Below are positions 48,054 through 58,066 of a DNA stretch of 64,000 nucleotides, piece after piece. Position 1 is the first letter of the stretch; every line of letters begins with the position of its first letter. The position numbers and the translations under genes are program-made. The notes below the pieces were generated by a model. It saw only the letters and a program-made list of their open reading frames with translations. It was not told the origin of the DNA and searched no databases. Source of the stretch: Acidimicrobiia bacterium (GTDB lineage: Bacteria > Actinomycetota > Acidimicrobiia > IMCC26256 > JAOSJL01); contig JAOSJL010000001.1 in NCBI GenBank assembly GCA_027494115.1, positions 62,001 to 126,000 on the forward strand, read 5' to 3'.

Positions 48054-49243
48054 TCAGCCCAGGAGCTTCGCCAAACGTCCGATGCCCTCGGTGATGTCGT
48101 CGTCGGAGCACGCGAACGTGAAACGGCCGTAGCCCGGAGCGCCAAAGGCCTCCCCCGGCACGAAGGCCACGCCGGCCTCTTCGAGCGCCACCTCGGCCAA
48201 CTCGAGAGACGTGGCCGGGCGCTTCCCGGCGATCTCGTTGCCGAGCACCGCCTCGAACGACGGAAAACAGTAGAAGGCACCCTGCGGCTCGACACAGGTG
48301 ACGCCCGGGATTTCCGAGAGCATCCCGAACATGAGCGCGCCACGGCGCGCGTACGCATCGCGCATCTCGGCGACTGCGGACAGGTCGCCGGAGACCGCGG
48401 CGAGCGCGGCCGCCTGGGATACGTTCGCGACGTTGGAGGTGACGTGGGACTGGAGACGCGTGGCGGCGGCGGTGACGTCGGGGGGCCGATCATCCAACCG
48501 ACCCGCCATCCGGTCATCGCGTAGGTCTTGGCGACTCCGTTGACGATCACGCAGCGCTCCGCGAGTTCGGGGACGAGGACCGGCATCGACGCGAAGACGT
48601 TGTCGCCGTAGGTGAGGTGCTCGTAGATCTCGTCGGTGACGACCCACAGGTCGTGCTCCACCGCCCAACGGCCGATCTCCTCGATCTCGGCAGGCGGGTA
48701 CACCGCACCCGACGGGTTGTCGGGGGACACGAACAGCAGCACCTTGGTGCGGTCGGTGCGGGCGGCTTCCAACTCCTCCACGCCGACGCGGAAGCCCGTG
48801 GACGCACCCGTGGGCAACACGACCGGCACACCCTCGGCGAGAGCGATCGACTCGGGATAGGTGGTCCAGTAGGGAGCGGGAACGAGGACCTCGTCGCCGG
48901 GGTCGAGCAGGGTCTGGAACGTGTTCGCAATGGCGTGCTTGCCGCCGTTGGTGACGAGGATCTGCGACGCCTTGCACGAGAAGCCCGAGTCGCGAGCCGT
49001 CTTCGCCGCGATGGCCTCGCGCAGCTCCGGAAGGCCTCCGGCGGGTGAGTACTTGTGGAGCTTCTCGTCGCGCGCGGCGGCCACGGCAGCCTCGACGATG
49101 TGCGGTGGTGTGGCGAAGTCGGGCTCACCCGCCCCGAAGCCGATGACGGACTCGCCCGCGGCGCGCATCGCCTTGGCCTTGGCCGACACAGCGAGGGTCG
49201 CGGACTCCGCGATGGCGTCGACACGACGCGAGATCCTGGCCAT
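48054..49243 (-). CDS. Class I pyridoxal-phosphate aminotransferase, one frameshift
   Basis: About 397 residues after correction. It is an aspartate-aminotransferase-like enzyme: [16 protein letters not shown] at the N-terminus, [49 protein letters not shown], and the PLP lysine in [16 protein letters not shown] run of six G (48480-48485) where seven are implied shifts the frame after WMIGPP. The other frame continues [20 protein letters not shown] to a normal end at 48054. The motif set suits AspB-type enzymes acting on aspartate or related amino acids; the exact substrate is open. The start ATG is at 49243. Confidence 0.85.
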
Positions 49244-49330
49244 GGCGCCATCCTGCCACGCGGCACGCGGTCCTCCCCACGAAATCATGGTCCCCGCTAT
49301 CCAGATGGCGCGCCGGTAGCGTTGTTGCGC

Positions 49331-50677
49331 ATGGTTCGCGGACTACGGGTGCTCGTGGCGGCGTTGCTGATCGGGGCGGCCTTGCCGGTTGCCGCCGCGG
49401 GAGCCCACGACGGCCACGGTGCAGGACCGCACCCGGGGGCGTGGATCCTGGTCGACGCCGACACGGGGGCCGTGCTCAGCGCCCACAACATCCACGAGGC
49501 CCTCCCCCCGGCCAGCGTGGTCAAGGTGATGACGGCGCTCGTGGCTCTGGAACAGGCGCCGCTCGACTCCGACGTGACCGTCAGTGCCGAAGCCGCCGGC
49601 CGACCTGCCCGCCGGATCGCCATGGTCGAGGGGCAGGTGTGGCCACTCGGCGACGCCTTGGCGTCGATGCTCATCGTGTCGGCGAACGACGCCGCCTACG
49701 CGGTCGCCGAATCGGTGTCGGGTGACCTCGACTCCTTCGCCGCCGACGCCCAGAGGATCGGTGCGCGCTACGGAATGCAGGACTCGGTGCTGCGCGACCC
49801 CGCCGGTCTCGACGACGACACGTTCGCCCATGACGGTGGGAGCAGGTTCTCGGCGTACGACCTCGCGATCGCCGCACGCAACCTCCTCGAGGTTCCCGAG
49901 CTCGCGCAATTCCCGCCGATGGAGACATATGAGTTCATCGGTCCCGACGGGATCCAGCACCGTCTGCTCGGCCAGAACCTGCTCATCGGCACCTACGACG
50001 GCGCCACCGGGTTGAAGACCGGGTCCACGGATCTCGCCGGCAACACGCTGATCGCTTCGGCCGAACGCGAGGGACGCACGATGATCGCCGTTGTGTTGAA
50101 CGACGTCGACACCTACGGCACGGCGACGCGTTTGTTGGATGAGGGTTTCACCTCCGAACCCGGTGCCGCGGGGACCGGAGAGCAGCTCCCCGCGCCTGCG
50201 GTCACCACCCGCGACGCCCGAAGTGCGTTCCTGGATGCGCTGCCCGCCCCACTCGAGCCGTTGGCAGCGGCCTCGTTCGCGGCCGCCATCAGCGGTTACG
50301 AACCCGTGGCCTCCGAACCCGGCAGCACCACCGCGTCAGCGGACGCGGGAACGGGTTCCGAGGGGTCCGCCGGCGACGGCGACAGCGGCGTCGACTCCCC
50401 GTGGTTGTGGGCACTCGTCGCGGCACTCGCTGTCGGCCTCTTCTTCATCGTGTCCCGCAGACGCTCGGTGCTCGCCCGGCGCCGTGTCCGCGACGCACGG
50501 CGCCGCGAACTGGCCGAGGCGAGACGGCGCGGGACCGTGCACATCGTGGAGTCCGCAGGTGGCCCGCCGGCGGGAGAGAGGGTGCGCAAGCACCCGAGCA
50601 TGCGCTCACCATCGCAGCGTTCGTCGAACGGCGGCACGTCGAACGGTGGGAAACCGCGCGTCGACACGTCCCGGTAG
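49331..50677 (+). CDS. D-alanyl-D-alanine carboxypeptidase (peptidase S11)
   Basis: A 448-residue penicillin-binding carboxypeptidase that trims stem pentapeptides of peptidoglycan outside the membrane. A signal peptide ([20 protein letters not shown]) is followed by the three catalytic motifs: ASVVKVMTA (SxxK), SANDAAYA (SxN) and LKTGSTD (KTG). A spacer region leads to a C-terminal membrane helix ([19 protein letters not shown]) and a long basic cytoplasmic tail. The ATG at 49331 is divergent from the aminotransferase. The gene ends three bases from the convergent DEAD-box helicase. Confidence 0.88.
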   Translation: MVRGLRVLVAALLIGAALPVAAAGAHDGHGAGPHPGAWILVDADTGAVLSAHNIHEALPPASVVKVMTALVALEQAPLDSDVTVSAEAAGRPARRIAMVEGQVWPLGDALASMLIVSANDAAYAVAESVSGDLDSFAADAQRIGARYGMQDSVLRDPAGLDDDTFAHDGGSRFSAYDLAIAARNLLEVPELAQFPPMETYEFIGPDGIQHRLLGQNLLIGTYDGATGLKTGSTDLAGNTLIASAEREGRTMIAVVLNDVDTYGTATRLLDEGFTSEPGAAGTGEQLPAPAVTTRDARSAFLDALPAPLEPLAAASFAAAISGYEPVASEPGSTTASADAGTGSEGSAGDGDSGVDSPWLWALVAALAVGLFFIVSRRRSVLARRRVRDARRRELAEARRRGTVHIVESAGGPPAGERVRKHPSMRSPSQRSSNGGTSNGGKPRVDTSR

Positions 50678-50680
50678 GGC

Positions 50681-51856
50681 TCAGGCGTCGACGGCCTCGC
50701 GGTGGGAGGAGGCCCAGGCGTGCAGGTCACTCAACCTCTCGTCGTTCGAGAAGATCTCGACCATCGGGAGCGAGAGCCCGAGGCGCCGCTGGAGAAAGCG
50801 GACGTCGTTCTCCTGGTCCCAGAGTGCCATCGTGACCGCCACGCCCGTCTCGCCCGCTCGCGCGGTACGCCCGGAACGGTGAAGATACTGCTTGGCGTCC
50901 TCGGCTGGGTCGTAGTGGACAACGACGTCGATCACGTCGATGTGGATTCCCCGTGCGGCCACGTCGGTGGCAACGAGTACGGGGAGCTTGCCCGAGCTGA
51001 ACTGAGAGAGGGCACGTTCACGAGCGGCCTGACGCAGGTCGCCGTGGATGGCTCCCGCGTCGACGCCGTCGCGCTGGAGCTGGCGAACGAGTCGGTCGGC
51101 ACCCCGCTTGGTGCGCACGAAGATGAGCGTGCGGTTCGACGCCTCACTGATCGCGGCGGCGACCTTCACCTTGTCCATCTGGTGGACGTGGAGGAAGAGG
51201 TGTTCCATGGCGTCGACGGTGACTTCGGCCGATTCGATCTCGTGGAAGATCGGGTCGTCCATGTAGCGGTCGACGAGCTGGTTCACCGCGCGGTCGAGGG
51301 TCGCCGAGTAAAGCAGTGTCTGGTGGGGCGCCTCGATACCACGCAGGATCTTCTGGACCTGGGGCATGAAACCCATGTCGGCCATCCGGTCGGCTTCGTC
51401 GAGCACGAGCACACCGATGTCGGAGACCGAAAGCTCCCGTCGCTCGATCAGGTCGATCAGCCGCCCGGGTGTGCCGACGACGATGTCGACACCGTCTTCG
51501 AGTGCGTCGATCTGGGGATCCATCGATACTCCCCCGTAGACGGCCATGACGCGCCGTCCCACGACCTTCGCGAGCGGCGCCAGTTCGTCGGCGACCTGGT
51601 TGGCCAGTTCACGGGTGGGCACGAGAACGAGGGCGCGGGGGTGGTGCGCATCCGCTGACTCGACCCGTTCGAGCAGAGGCAGACCGAATGCGAGGGTCTT
51701 GCCCGAGCCGGTCTTCGCCTTACCGCAGATGTCGAGTCCGGCAAGACCGTCGGGGATCGATGCCTCCTGGATCTCGAAAGGCTCGGTGATACCGCGCTTT
51801 TCGAGCGCGCGGACGAGATCGGACGAGACGCCGAGCGCCTCGAAGGTGGTGGTCAT
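50681..51856 (-). CDS. DEAD-box RNA helicase
   Basis: A 391-residue minimal DEAD-box helicase, without long C-terminal extensions. Q-motif region ITEPFEIQEASIPDGLAGLD, AKTGSGKT (motif I), PTRELANQ (Ia), TPGRL (Ib), VLDEADRM (II), YSATLD (III), LVATDVAARGIHIDVIDVVV (V) and HRSGRTARAGETG (VI) are all present. It would unwind short RNA duplexes, in ribosome assembly or cold adaptation as in RhlE/DeaD relatives. The ATG at 51856 is followed directly by the family start (MTTTFEALG). Confidence 0.9.
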   Translation of the reverse strand: MTTTFEALGVSSDLVRALEKRGITEPFEIQEASIPDGLAGLDICGKAKTGSGKTLAFGLPLLERVESADAHHPRALVLVPTRELANQVADELAPLAKVVGRRVMAVYGGVSMDPQIDALEDGVDIVVGTPGRLIDLIERRELSVSDIGVLVLDEADRMADMGFMPQVQKILRGIEAPHQTLLYSATLDRAVNQLVDRYMDDPIFHEIESAEVTVDAMEHLFLHVHQMDKVKVAAAISEASNRTLIFVRTKRGADRLVRQLQRDGVDAGAIHGDLRQAARERALSQFSSGKLPVLVATDVAARGIHIDVIDVVVHYDPAEDAKQYLHRSGRTARAGETGVAVTMALWDQENDVRFLQRRLGLSLPMVEIFSNDERLSDLHAWASSHREAVDA

Positions 51857-52070
51857 GGTTGTCTCTCGCTTCGTTGGATGCTGTGTTGGCCGAATCGCGT
51901 GGGACGAATCGGTGTCTGCCGAGGGCCCACCTCGGACTCCGACACGCCGAACACGGCGAGGTGATGAGAGAGGGTGGCCCCGCGAGCGCGCGTGGGAGGC
52001 GCCTGCTCGCTCCGACCAGTCTAGTGCCAGGCACGAGACCACCACGGCCTGCGTGAGGCAGGATGTGCAC

Positions 52071-53168
52071 ATGAGCGAGAAGGCGTTGCTGTGCACGGGA
52101 GCAGGCGGCTTCATCGGCAGGTACCTACTGGCGCACTACCTCGAAGAGGAGGAGTGCACCATCTACCTCCTCGAGCACGGTCGCTTCCGGGAGCGCCTGG
52201 AGACGTTTCTGAGCGAGCAGGTCTCCGATCCCGCGCAACGCAAACGGTTGAGGGTCTTCTCCGGCGACATCTCCCAGCCGGGTCTGGGCCTGGACTCCGC
52301 GATCCGAGATGAGTTGCAGCAGCGGGTCACCCACGTGATCCATTTCGCTGCGCTCTACAACCTCTCCGCACCGCGAGACATCTCGATGCGCGTCAACGTG
52401 GACGGAACACGTCACCTCCTCGATTTCCTCGGCGAGCTCTCCTCCCTGCAACGCCTCGGCTACGCGAGCACGATCTCGGTCGCCGGAAAGTACTCGGGGA
52501 CGTTCCTGGAGAATGATCTCGACCTCGGACAGGAGTTCGAGAACAACTACGACGAGACCAAGTTCCTCGCCGAGAAGCTCGTGCGCGAGCGGAGCGACTC
52601 CATCCCCACCGTCATCCTGCGGCCCACGACGGTCGTCGGCCACTCACGCACGGGCGCCATCGAGAAGATCGACGGTCCCTACTACGCGCTCCGAATGATC
52701 GCCCGCAACATGCACTACGTCGTTCCGAACACGAAGACGAACGAGTTCCAGTTCGCGCCTGTCGACTTCATCGCCGACGCCTTCTACCACCTCTTCGAGG
52801 ACGAGGAATCGGTCGGCCGGACGTTCCACCTCGTCGATCCGGAGGCTGTGACCTACCTGGAGTTCCTCGATCTGGCCGCCCAGGCCATGGGCAAGCGGAA
52901 ACCTCTGCTCAAGCTCCCGGCTGCCCTGATGCGTCCTCTGGGACGCCTGCCGGGCTTTGAACGATTGACCGGCGTGCCTCGCGAGGCCTACGAGCACTCC
53001 TTCCTCACTCTCGGCTTCGATCGGGCGAACGCCGCTCCCGCGCTCGCGAAGCACGGCGTCTCCTGCCCGCCGGTGTCGTCGTATCTCGACACGATGATCG
53101 ACTACTTCCTCACGCACGCCTATGACCCCCGGATCCGCCAGGGTGACTGGCGTCAGAGCACCACCTAG
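52071..53168 (+). CDS. Extended SDR, NAD-dependent epimerase/reductase
   Basis: A 365-residue extended short-chain dehydrogenase. LLCTGAGGFIGRYLLAHYLE holds the dinucleotide loop, VTHVIHFAALYNLSAP and YDETKFLAEKLVR the catalytic Tyr-x3-Lys, and RPTTVVGHSRTGAIEKIDGP the substrate loop. The long insertion after residue 35 and the C-terminal helices recall thioester-reductase-like (Lys2/FadE-type) SDRs that reduce fatty acyl chains, but an epimerase role is equally possible. It is alone on the forward strand between two reverse genes. Confidence 0.8.
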   Translation: MSEKALLCTGAGGFIGRYLLAHYLEEEECTIYLLEHGRFRERLETFLSEQVSDPAQRKRLRVFSGDISQPGLGLDSAIRDELQQRVTHVIHFAALYNLSAPRDISMRVNVDGTRHLLDFLGELSSLQRLGYASTISVAGKYSGTFLENDLDLGQEFENNYDETKFLAEKLVRERSDSIPTVILRPTTVVGHSRTGAIEKIDGPYYALRMIARNMHYVVPNTKTNEFQFAPVDFIADAFYHLFEDEESVGRTFHLVDPEAVTYLEFLDLAAQAMGKRKPLLKLPAALMRPLGRLPGFERLTGVPREAYEHSFLTLGFDRANAAPALAKHGVSCPPVSSYLDTMIDYFLTHAYDPRIRQGDWRQSTT

Positions 53169-53190
53169 ACAGCTCGACGCCGGCGCGCCG

Positions 53191-54426
53191 TCAGAGTGTG
53201 GGACTGCCGTCGAACTTGTAGGGCCCGAGCAGCGTGACGGCTTCCAGCGTTCGTGCGTAGGACGCGGGGTTGCTGGCGGCACTCACCGGCACGATGCGGT
53301 AGTCGGGCCTCTCGACGAACGTGGGCGTGTAGGTCACCGAGGTCGCCAGAAAGGAACCGTCGGGTTGCTCCTCGACCTCGACGTGGACGATCACGCCGTC
53401 CTGGCTCCCGGCGGGACAGCACGCCTCCGACTGGTTCGACAGGAAGTTCCCGACGCCGTAGATCACGTATTTGTCGTCGATCTTCTCCATCGGCTGAACG
53501 ACGTGCACATGGTGCCCGATGATCAGATCGATGTCGTCGGAGCCGAGCAGCTGCTGAGCGAGCGCGCGTTGTTCGGGTGTGGGATCGCGAAGGTCCTCCT
53601 GGCCCCATTGGAGACTCACCACGGTGAACTCGGAACCGGCCTCTCGCAGCGTCCCGGCATCGGCGAGGATTCGATCGGCGTCGATCTCGTTGACGAGCCA
53701 GGGCATACCGGCGGGGATGGGAATGCCGTTGAACCCGTACGCGTACGCGAGGTGCCCGACTTGCACTCCCTCGACGTCGTAGAGGTTCGGTTCTGCGGCC
53801 TCTTCGGCGCTGCGTGCGGTACCGGCATGTTCGATTCCCGCAGCGTCGAGGTGGCCCAGGGTCGTCTCTATTCCCTCTGCACCCTGGTCGAGCGAGTGGT
53901 TGGACACCGTCGAGCAGGCGTCATATCCCGCGGCGGAGATGGCACCGGCGAGTTCGAAGGGGGCGTTGAACAGCGGATAACCGGAGAGGTCGCTGTTGTC
54001 CGCCGACAACGGCGTCTCCACGTGGCAGATGGCCAGGTCGGCGGCGCTGATCTCGGGTGTCACCGCTTCCAGCATGGGGCCGAAGTCGTAGCCGACGCCG
54101 CCGCCGTTCGACAGAGCCTGGTTCCACACCGGACTGTGAATGAGGAAATCGCCCGTGGCGGCGATCGTGAAGCTCCGGGAGGGGCCGCCGTCGGTCGCCG
54201 TGGGCTCCGCGTCCGGTGCCTTCCCGTCCGGTGCCGCCTCGCTCGACGCCGTCGCGTCGCGGGTCGATCCGCCGTCGTCTCCGACTCTCCAGACCACGTA
54301 GGCGGCAAGAAGCGCAACCGTGATCGCACTCGCGAGAACGACCGTCCACAGCGCGGGGCGGGCGGTGGAGGTGCGCGGCGGCCGCATCAGATCTCGACCT
54401 GATCCGCGTCTACCCGGGAAACGCAT
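53191..54426 (-). CDS. CapA-family metallophosphatase-like protein
   Basis: A 411-residue protein. The N-terminal membrane anchor (ALWTVVLASAITVALLAAYV) and an acidic linker precede a CapA/PgsA-type domain: FTIAATGDFLIHSPVWNQAL, AICHVETPLSADNSDLSGY, VSNHSLDQGAEGIETTLGHL, IDLIIGHHVHVVQPMEKIDD and YGVGNFLSNQ. These Asp/Asn/His motifs belong to the metallophosphoesterase-like CapA family linked to poly-gamma-glutamate synthesis, although members often occur without capB/capC, as here. Its ATG follows the stop of the SDR gene directly (TAGATG), so the two are co-translated. Outer-face location is inferred. Confidence 0.8.
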   Translation of the reverse strand: MRFPGRRGSGRDLMRPPRTSTARPALWTVVLASAITVALLAAYVVWRVGDDGGSTRDATASSEAAPDGKAPDAEPTATDGGPSRSFTIAATGDFLIHSPVWNQALSNGGGVGYDFGPMLEAVTPEISAADLAICHVETPLSADNSDLSGYPLFNAPFELAGAISAAGYDACSTVSNHSLDQGAEGIETTLGHLDAAGIEHAGTARSAEEAAEPNLYDVEGVQVGHLAYAYGFNGIPIPAGMPWLVNEIDADRILADAGTLREAGSEFTVVSLQWGQEDLRDPTPEQRALAQQLLGSDDIDLIIGHHVHVVQPMEKIDDKYVIYGVGNFLSNQSEACCPAGSQDGVIVHVEVEEQPDGSFLATSVTYTPTFVERPDYRIVPVSAASNPASYARTLEAVTLLGPYKFDGSPTL

Positions 54427-55263
54427 CTACCAGGGCATGGCGACGCCGCCGTTGGGTCTCTCGATCTGACCCGTGACGAAACCCGAGGCGTCCGACACCA
54501 ACCACCAGATCGCGTTCGCGACGTCCTGGGGTGTGCCGACACGCTGCAATGGCGCCATTCTTCCGAAATTCTTGCGGTACTTCTCGAGGCGCTCGGGGTC
54601 GACCTCCCCCTCCTCGTCGACGAAATGCTGGCGGGAGAAGTTCGTCTCGATGATGCCGGGGGCCAGCGCATTGACGCGAATCCCCGAACGGCCCGCTTCC
54701 ATGGCAAGGACCTTGGTGAGTTGCGCGACGGCGGCCTTGGTCATCCCGTAGAGCGCCAGCGTCGGTGCAGGTGTGTCGATGGCACCCGACGACAAGTTGA
54801 TGATGCTCCCGGAGCCCTGCGGAACCATGACACGCATCGCTGCCTGACAGCCGTACCAGACGCCCTTGAGATTGATCGCGAGGATCTTCTCGAGGTCATC
54901 GTCGGGCGTGTCGCTGACCATGTTGTTGTAGGGAACGCCGGCGATGTTCCCCATGACGTCGAGCCGGCCGTGGCGCTCCATCGTCGTGTCGACGAGAGCG
55001 TCGATGTCGGCCCGATTGGTCACATCCGTACGCACGACGGAGGCCGTACCGCCGGCCGCGGTGATCTCGTCCGCCGTGTTCTGAGCCCCGGCCTCGTCGA
55101 TGTCGGCGACGACGATCGATGCGCCCGCCCGGGCGAGCGTGAGCGCCGTCGCCTTGCCGATTCCGCTGCCGCCACCCGTCAACGCTGCGACGCGGCCGTC
55201 GAGGCCGAACGCCTCCCGATCGAATGCGTCTCGTGGATCGCCCACACGTCCCCCCGTGCTCAT
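54427..55263 (-). CDS. Classical SDR oxidoreductase
   Basis: A 278-residue classical short-chain dehydrogenase: AALTGGGSGIGKATALTLAR (T-G-x3-G-x-G), VVADIDEAG (Asp suggests NAD preference), GNIAG, SIINLSSGAIDTPAPT (Ser) and YGMTKAAVAQLTKVLAMEA (Tyr-x3-Lys). Family ketoacyl or alcohol substrates cannot be told apart from sequence. The start ATG is at 55263. It is first gene of a two-gene unit with capA. Confidence 0.85.
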   Translation of the reverse strand: MSTGGRVGDPRDAFDREAFGLDGRVAALTGGGSGIGKATALTLARAGASIVVADIDEAGAQNTADEITAAGGTASVVRTDVTNRADIDALVDTTMERHGRLDVMGNIAGVPYNNMVSDTPDDDLEKILAINLKGVWYGCQAAMRVMVPQGSGSIINLSSGAIDTPAPTLALYGMTKAAVAQLTKVLAMEAGRSGIRVNALAPGIIETNFSRQHFVDEEGEVDPERLEKYRKNFGRMAPLQRVGTPQDVANAIWWLVSDASGFVTGQIERPNGGVAMPW

Positions 55264-55321
55264 TTCTTCGGGTCTGCCCGTACCGCTCCGGGCGTCAAGA
55301 CTAGGGGGAGCCGAATCAGCC

Positions 55322-55957
55322 TCAGGAGTTGAACGCCACGGCCTCGTCGTAGAGTCGCACGATGGTGTTCGAATACCAGGTGCTGCTCGCCCACGTCGTG
55401 GCGAGCCCGCCGACCGTTTGCGCCTTGCCCTTCGGGACGACCAGGTCGAATCTCGGATCCACGAGCGACGCGTGCAACGTCTGGCGTGACGCCTTCCAGT
55501 CCGCGTACGCCCGCAGGTGTTGAATCTGGGCGCGTACGCCGATCGTCGGGCTCGAGAAGATCGCCCCGTGGGCACCGCCGTCGGTCGCTCCGATACCGGC
55601 GTAGTTGTTCTGGGTCCACAGGACCTGACCGCCGTACTGGAACCAACCGGTCTCCACGACCGCCTGCACGAACGCGAGATCGCCACGTACGCCTTCGCGG
55701 TGGCCCTCCATGAGATAGGTCATGGCGAGCTCGTCGATGGTGACGCCCTTGAGCTTGGCGGTATGGCCCGACGCCTTGTACCAGGCGGCAAGCTGTTGGG
55801 CGCTCAGGCAGCTCTGACCCATGATCGGCATCGCGTTGTTCGGCTCCGCACACGTGATCGGACCCCACGGCCCCTGGACCGTCTCGGGCACACAGGCACC
55901 GAGTGCCAGAGCGGCCACGACAACCGCGACGGCCTTCGTCTTCACACCTCGCGCCAT
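55322..55957 (-). CDS. Lipoprotein with glucosaminidase domain
   Basis: A 211-residue predicted lipoprotein (lipobox VVAALALGACVP) whose body is a glucosaminidase (LytG/FlgJ-like) domain. MTYLMEGHREGVRGDLAFVQ carries the catalytic Glu, then AVVETGWFQYGGQVLWTQNN, YAGIGATDGG and SSPTIGVRAQIQHLRAYAD. It would cut the glycan strands of peptidoglycan. It is divergently transcribed from a paralogue at 56075 whose domain it matches motif by motif; the 117-base gap must contain both promoters. Confidence 0.82.
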   Translation of the reverse strand: MARGVKTKAVAVVVAALALGACVPETVQGPWGPITCAEPNNAMPIMGQSCLSAQQLAAWYKASGHTAKLKGVTIDELAMTYLMEGHREGVRGDLAFVQAVVETGWFQYGGQVLWTQNNYAGIGATDGGAHGAIFSSPTIGVRAQIQHLRAYADWKASRQTLHASLVDPRFDLVVPKGKAQTVGGLATTWASSTWYSNTIVRLYDEAVAFNS

Positions 55958-56074
55958 GGCGGGAAGTGTCGACCGTCCGGGCCTCGAACTTGAGCGCTGC
56001 CGGTCGAGCACTCCGGCATCTCCACGGGGCCGCAAGCGTTCAACTTTCCGGCCGGACGTGTCGATGCACCTTCC

Positions 56075-57538
56075 GTGCCCAGCCCGCTCGCCCGTCGCCA
56101 CGCGCCACGCGCGCTTCTCGTCGCCGTGTGTCTGCTCGCCGTGACTCTCGTTCCGGCCGCTGCGGCCCCTGCGCCGTCACCGCCCAGCTTGGGCGACGAC
56201 GTGGGTACCCCACTTCTCGGTGGAAGCCGGCTGAGTGCCGCGGAGATCGTGGGGTGGTTCGGATCGACGGGCCACACGCCGCGCATCGGCGTGGAGCTCG
56301 CCGAACTCGTGGATCTCTTCCTCGACGAAGGGGCACGCGAAGGCGTACGGGGAGACGTGGCGTTCGCCCAGTCGATGGTGGAGACGGGCTACCTCACCTT
56401 CCCTGCCGGCGGCCAGGTCCGACCCGAGCACAACAACTACGCGGGCATCGGCGCCTTCGACGACGGCCGACCGGGCCACGGCTACCCCGACGCCCGCACC
56501 GGTGTGCGCGCGCAGATGCAGCTTCTCCACGGATACGCCGAGGTCCTCGACGGAGAAGGTCGGCTGCTGAATCCCCCCGCCCACCGGCAGGGTGCCGCAC
56601 CGACGTGGGAGGACATGGGCGGCGGAAACTGGGCCACGGACCCCGGCTACGCCGGAAAGGTCCTGGCGGTCTACAACGCGATGCTCGCCTCCGCAGGCCT
56701 CGAACCCGACGTGGCCCCTCCGCCGCCGTCACCTCCCGATCCCACACAGCCCGCCGAGAAGGCGATTCCTCCTCCGCCCCCACCTCCTCCGCCGCCCGAT
56801 GAAGCGCCGTTCGGCTACTGGGCCGCCGACGCGGGTGGCCAGGTTCACGACCGCGGAGTGATGCGGTTCCTCGGCTCGGCGGCCAGTCGCGCTCTCACCG
56901 CGCCGGTCGTCGACATCGAGGCGCATCCCAACGGTGCCGGCTACTGGGTCGTGGCGGCGGACGGCGCCGTCTTCGACTTCGGCGACGCCCACCATCACGG
57001 TTCCCTCGAGGGGCTGACCCAAACCAGCCCGGTGGTGGGCCTTGCCGTCACGGCGTCCGGCGAGGGGTACTGGATCGCCCAGGCAGACGGCGCCGTCACA
57101 GCCTTCGGCGACGCCGAGGGCACCCGGGCCGCCTCCTTTGCCGACGCGGCGACGGGCGTTTCCGACATCGCCGCCACGACCGGGGGCTCGTTCAGTCTGC
57201 TCCGGGCCGACGGAACGGTTCTGGCGGGCGACGGCTCCGGGTGGAGTGCCACGACGCCGGTGGTGGGTCGCGCCGTTGCGTTGGAGCCGACCCCCGACGG
57301 TGGCGGTGCATGGATCCTCGACGAATCAGGTGCTGTCCACGCCCTCGGTGCAGCCCCCCATGCCGGCGACCTGTCCGGCCAGGACGCGGTATCGGTCGTT
57401 GACCTCCAGACGACGACCTCGGGAACGGGCTATTGGATCGCGTCGAGCGACGGAGGCGTGGCGAGCTTTGGTGACGCCGGAACGTTCCCCCAGCCGTCGC
57501 GCGCTGCTCGGCTCGTGGGGATCACCGCGCCGCGCTGA
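56075..57538 (+). CDS. Secreted glucosaminidase with propeller-like repeats
   Basis: A 487-residue secreted protein. A signal peptide (LLVAVCLLAVTLVPAAAAPA) precedes a glucosaminidase domain (residues 45-205; DEGAREGVRGDVAFAQSMVE, HNNYAGIGAFDDG, TGVRAQMQLLHGYAEVLDG), then a Pro-rich linker with ten consecutive prolines near residue 235. A C-terminal set of about six repeats follows, each with a GYWVVAADGAVFDFGDA-like core, typical of actinobacterial propeller-like wall-associated modules. It is likely a wall hydrolase with a binding domain. Start GTG at 56075. The end overlaps the convergent ArsI-like gene by 17 bases. Confidence 0.82.
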   Translation: MPSPLARRHAPRALLVAVCLLAVTLVPAAAAPAPSPPSLGDDVGTPLLGGSRLSAAEIVGWFGSTGHTPRIGVELAELVDLFLDEGAREGVRGDVAFAQSMVETGYLTFPAGGQVRPEHNNYAGIGAFDDGRPGHGYPDARTGVRAQMQLLHGYAEVLDGEGRLLNPPAHRQGAAPTWEDMGGGNWATDPGYAGKVLAVYNAMLASAGLEPDVAPPPPSPPDPTQPAEKAIPPPPPPPPPPDEAPFGYWAADAGGQVHDRGVMRFLGSAASRALTAPVVDIEAHPNGAGYWVVAADGAVFDFGDAHHHGSLEGLTQTSPVVGLAVTASGEGYWIAQADGAVTAFGDAEGTRAASFADAATGVSDIAATTGGSFSLLRADGTVLAGDGSGWSATTPVVGRAVALEPTPDGGGAWILDESGAVHALGAAPHAGDLSGQDAVSVVDLQTTTSGTGYWIASSDGGVASFGDAGTFPQPSRAARLVGITAPR

Positions 57539-57974
57539 CCTCGGCACCTGCGACGGGAGCGCTGCAGCACCCGCCATCGCCGACGGCCCGCGTCGGTGAG
57601 TCCGCAAGGACCGTGTAGATCTCCCAGCGCGTCTCGTCGGGTCCGGTGACCCACACCTTGTCCTGCGTCGCGTAGCAACAGGTCTCCCGCCCGGGATCTC
57701 CCGCGTCGAGACCCTGCGCGTCCAGTCGCTGAGCCGTGGTGGTGACCTCCGCGCTCGTGGGGACCTCGATGCCCAGGTGGTTGAGCGAGCCGGGTGCCTC
57801 GGCGTTTTCGAACAGCACCAACTTGAGCGGCGGACTGTCGATGGCGAAGTTGGCGTATCCGTCGTGTCGCTTCGCTGGCTCCGTACCGAAGAGGCGCCGG
57901 TAGAAGTCCACGGCCTCATCGAGATCGGAGACGTTGAGGGCCAGTTGCACCCGGGCGTTCGTGTGGCGGGACAT
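57522..57974 (-). CDS. ArsI/CadI-type glyoxalase-fold metalloid protein
   Basis: A 150-residue vicinal-oxygen-chelate protein: VQLALNVSDLDEAVDFYRRL, GYANFAIDSPPLKLVLFEN, NHLGIEVPTSAEVTTTAQRL, the vicinal cysteines in ETCCYATQDKVWVTGPD, RWEIYTVLADS and a further Cys pair in GGCCSAP. This is the pattern of ArsI, the dioxygenase that breaks carbon-arsenic bonds of methylated or aromatic arsenicals, and of the related CadI of mycobacteria. It is divergent from an arsR gene, with two operators between, which supports a metalloid role. Confidence 0.85.
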   Translation of the reverse strand: MSRHTNARVQLALNVSDLDEAVDFYRRLFGTEPAKRHDGYANFAIDSPPLKLVLFENAEAPGSLNHLGIEVPTSAEVTTTAQRLDAQGLDAGDPGRETCCYATQDKVWVTGPDETRWEIYTVLADSPTRAVGDGGCCSAPVAGAEVSAAR

Positions 57975-58017
57975 GGCGTTTCCTTCCGTGTGGCGATCCG
58001 CGTTCCCGAGGATCCTT

Positions 58018-58066
58018 GTATCGATGTTCGTCGATACTTGCACACTATATTGATCGATGTCAATAT
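58018..58066. promoter_or_regulatory. Divergent arsR/arsI promoters with two palindromic operators
   Basis: Forward: TTGCAC (58038-58043), 17 bases, CAATAT (58061-58066), then the arsR ATG seven bases on, so a leaderless transcript. Reverse: TTGACA (58063-58058), 18 bases, AAGTAT (58039-58034). Two perfect 7-base inverted repeats lie over them: GTATCGA-n6-TCGATAC (58018-58037) on the reverse -10, and ATATTGA-n6-TCAATAT (58047-58066) on the forward -10. Each promoter thus has its own ArsR site. Confidence 0.75.

Noticed and set aside
46165-48132. 655-codon forward frame opposite serA and the lipoprotein
   Set aside because: Antisense shadow of serA; no domain seen.
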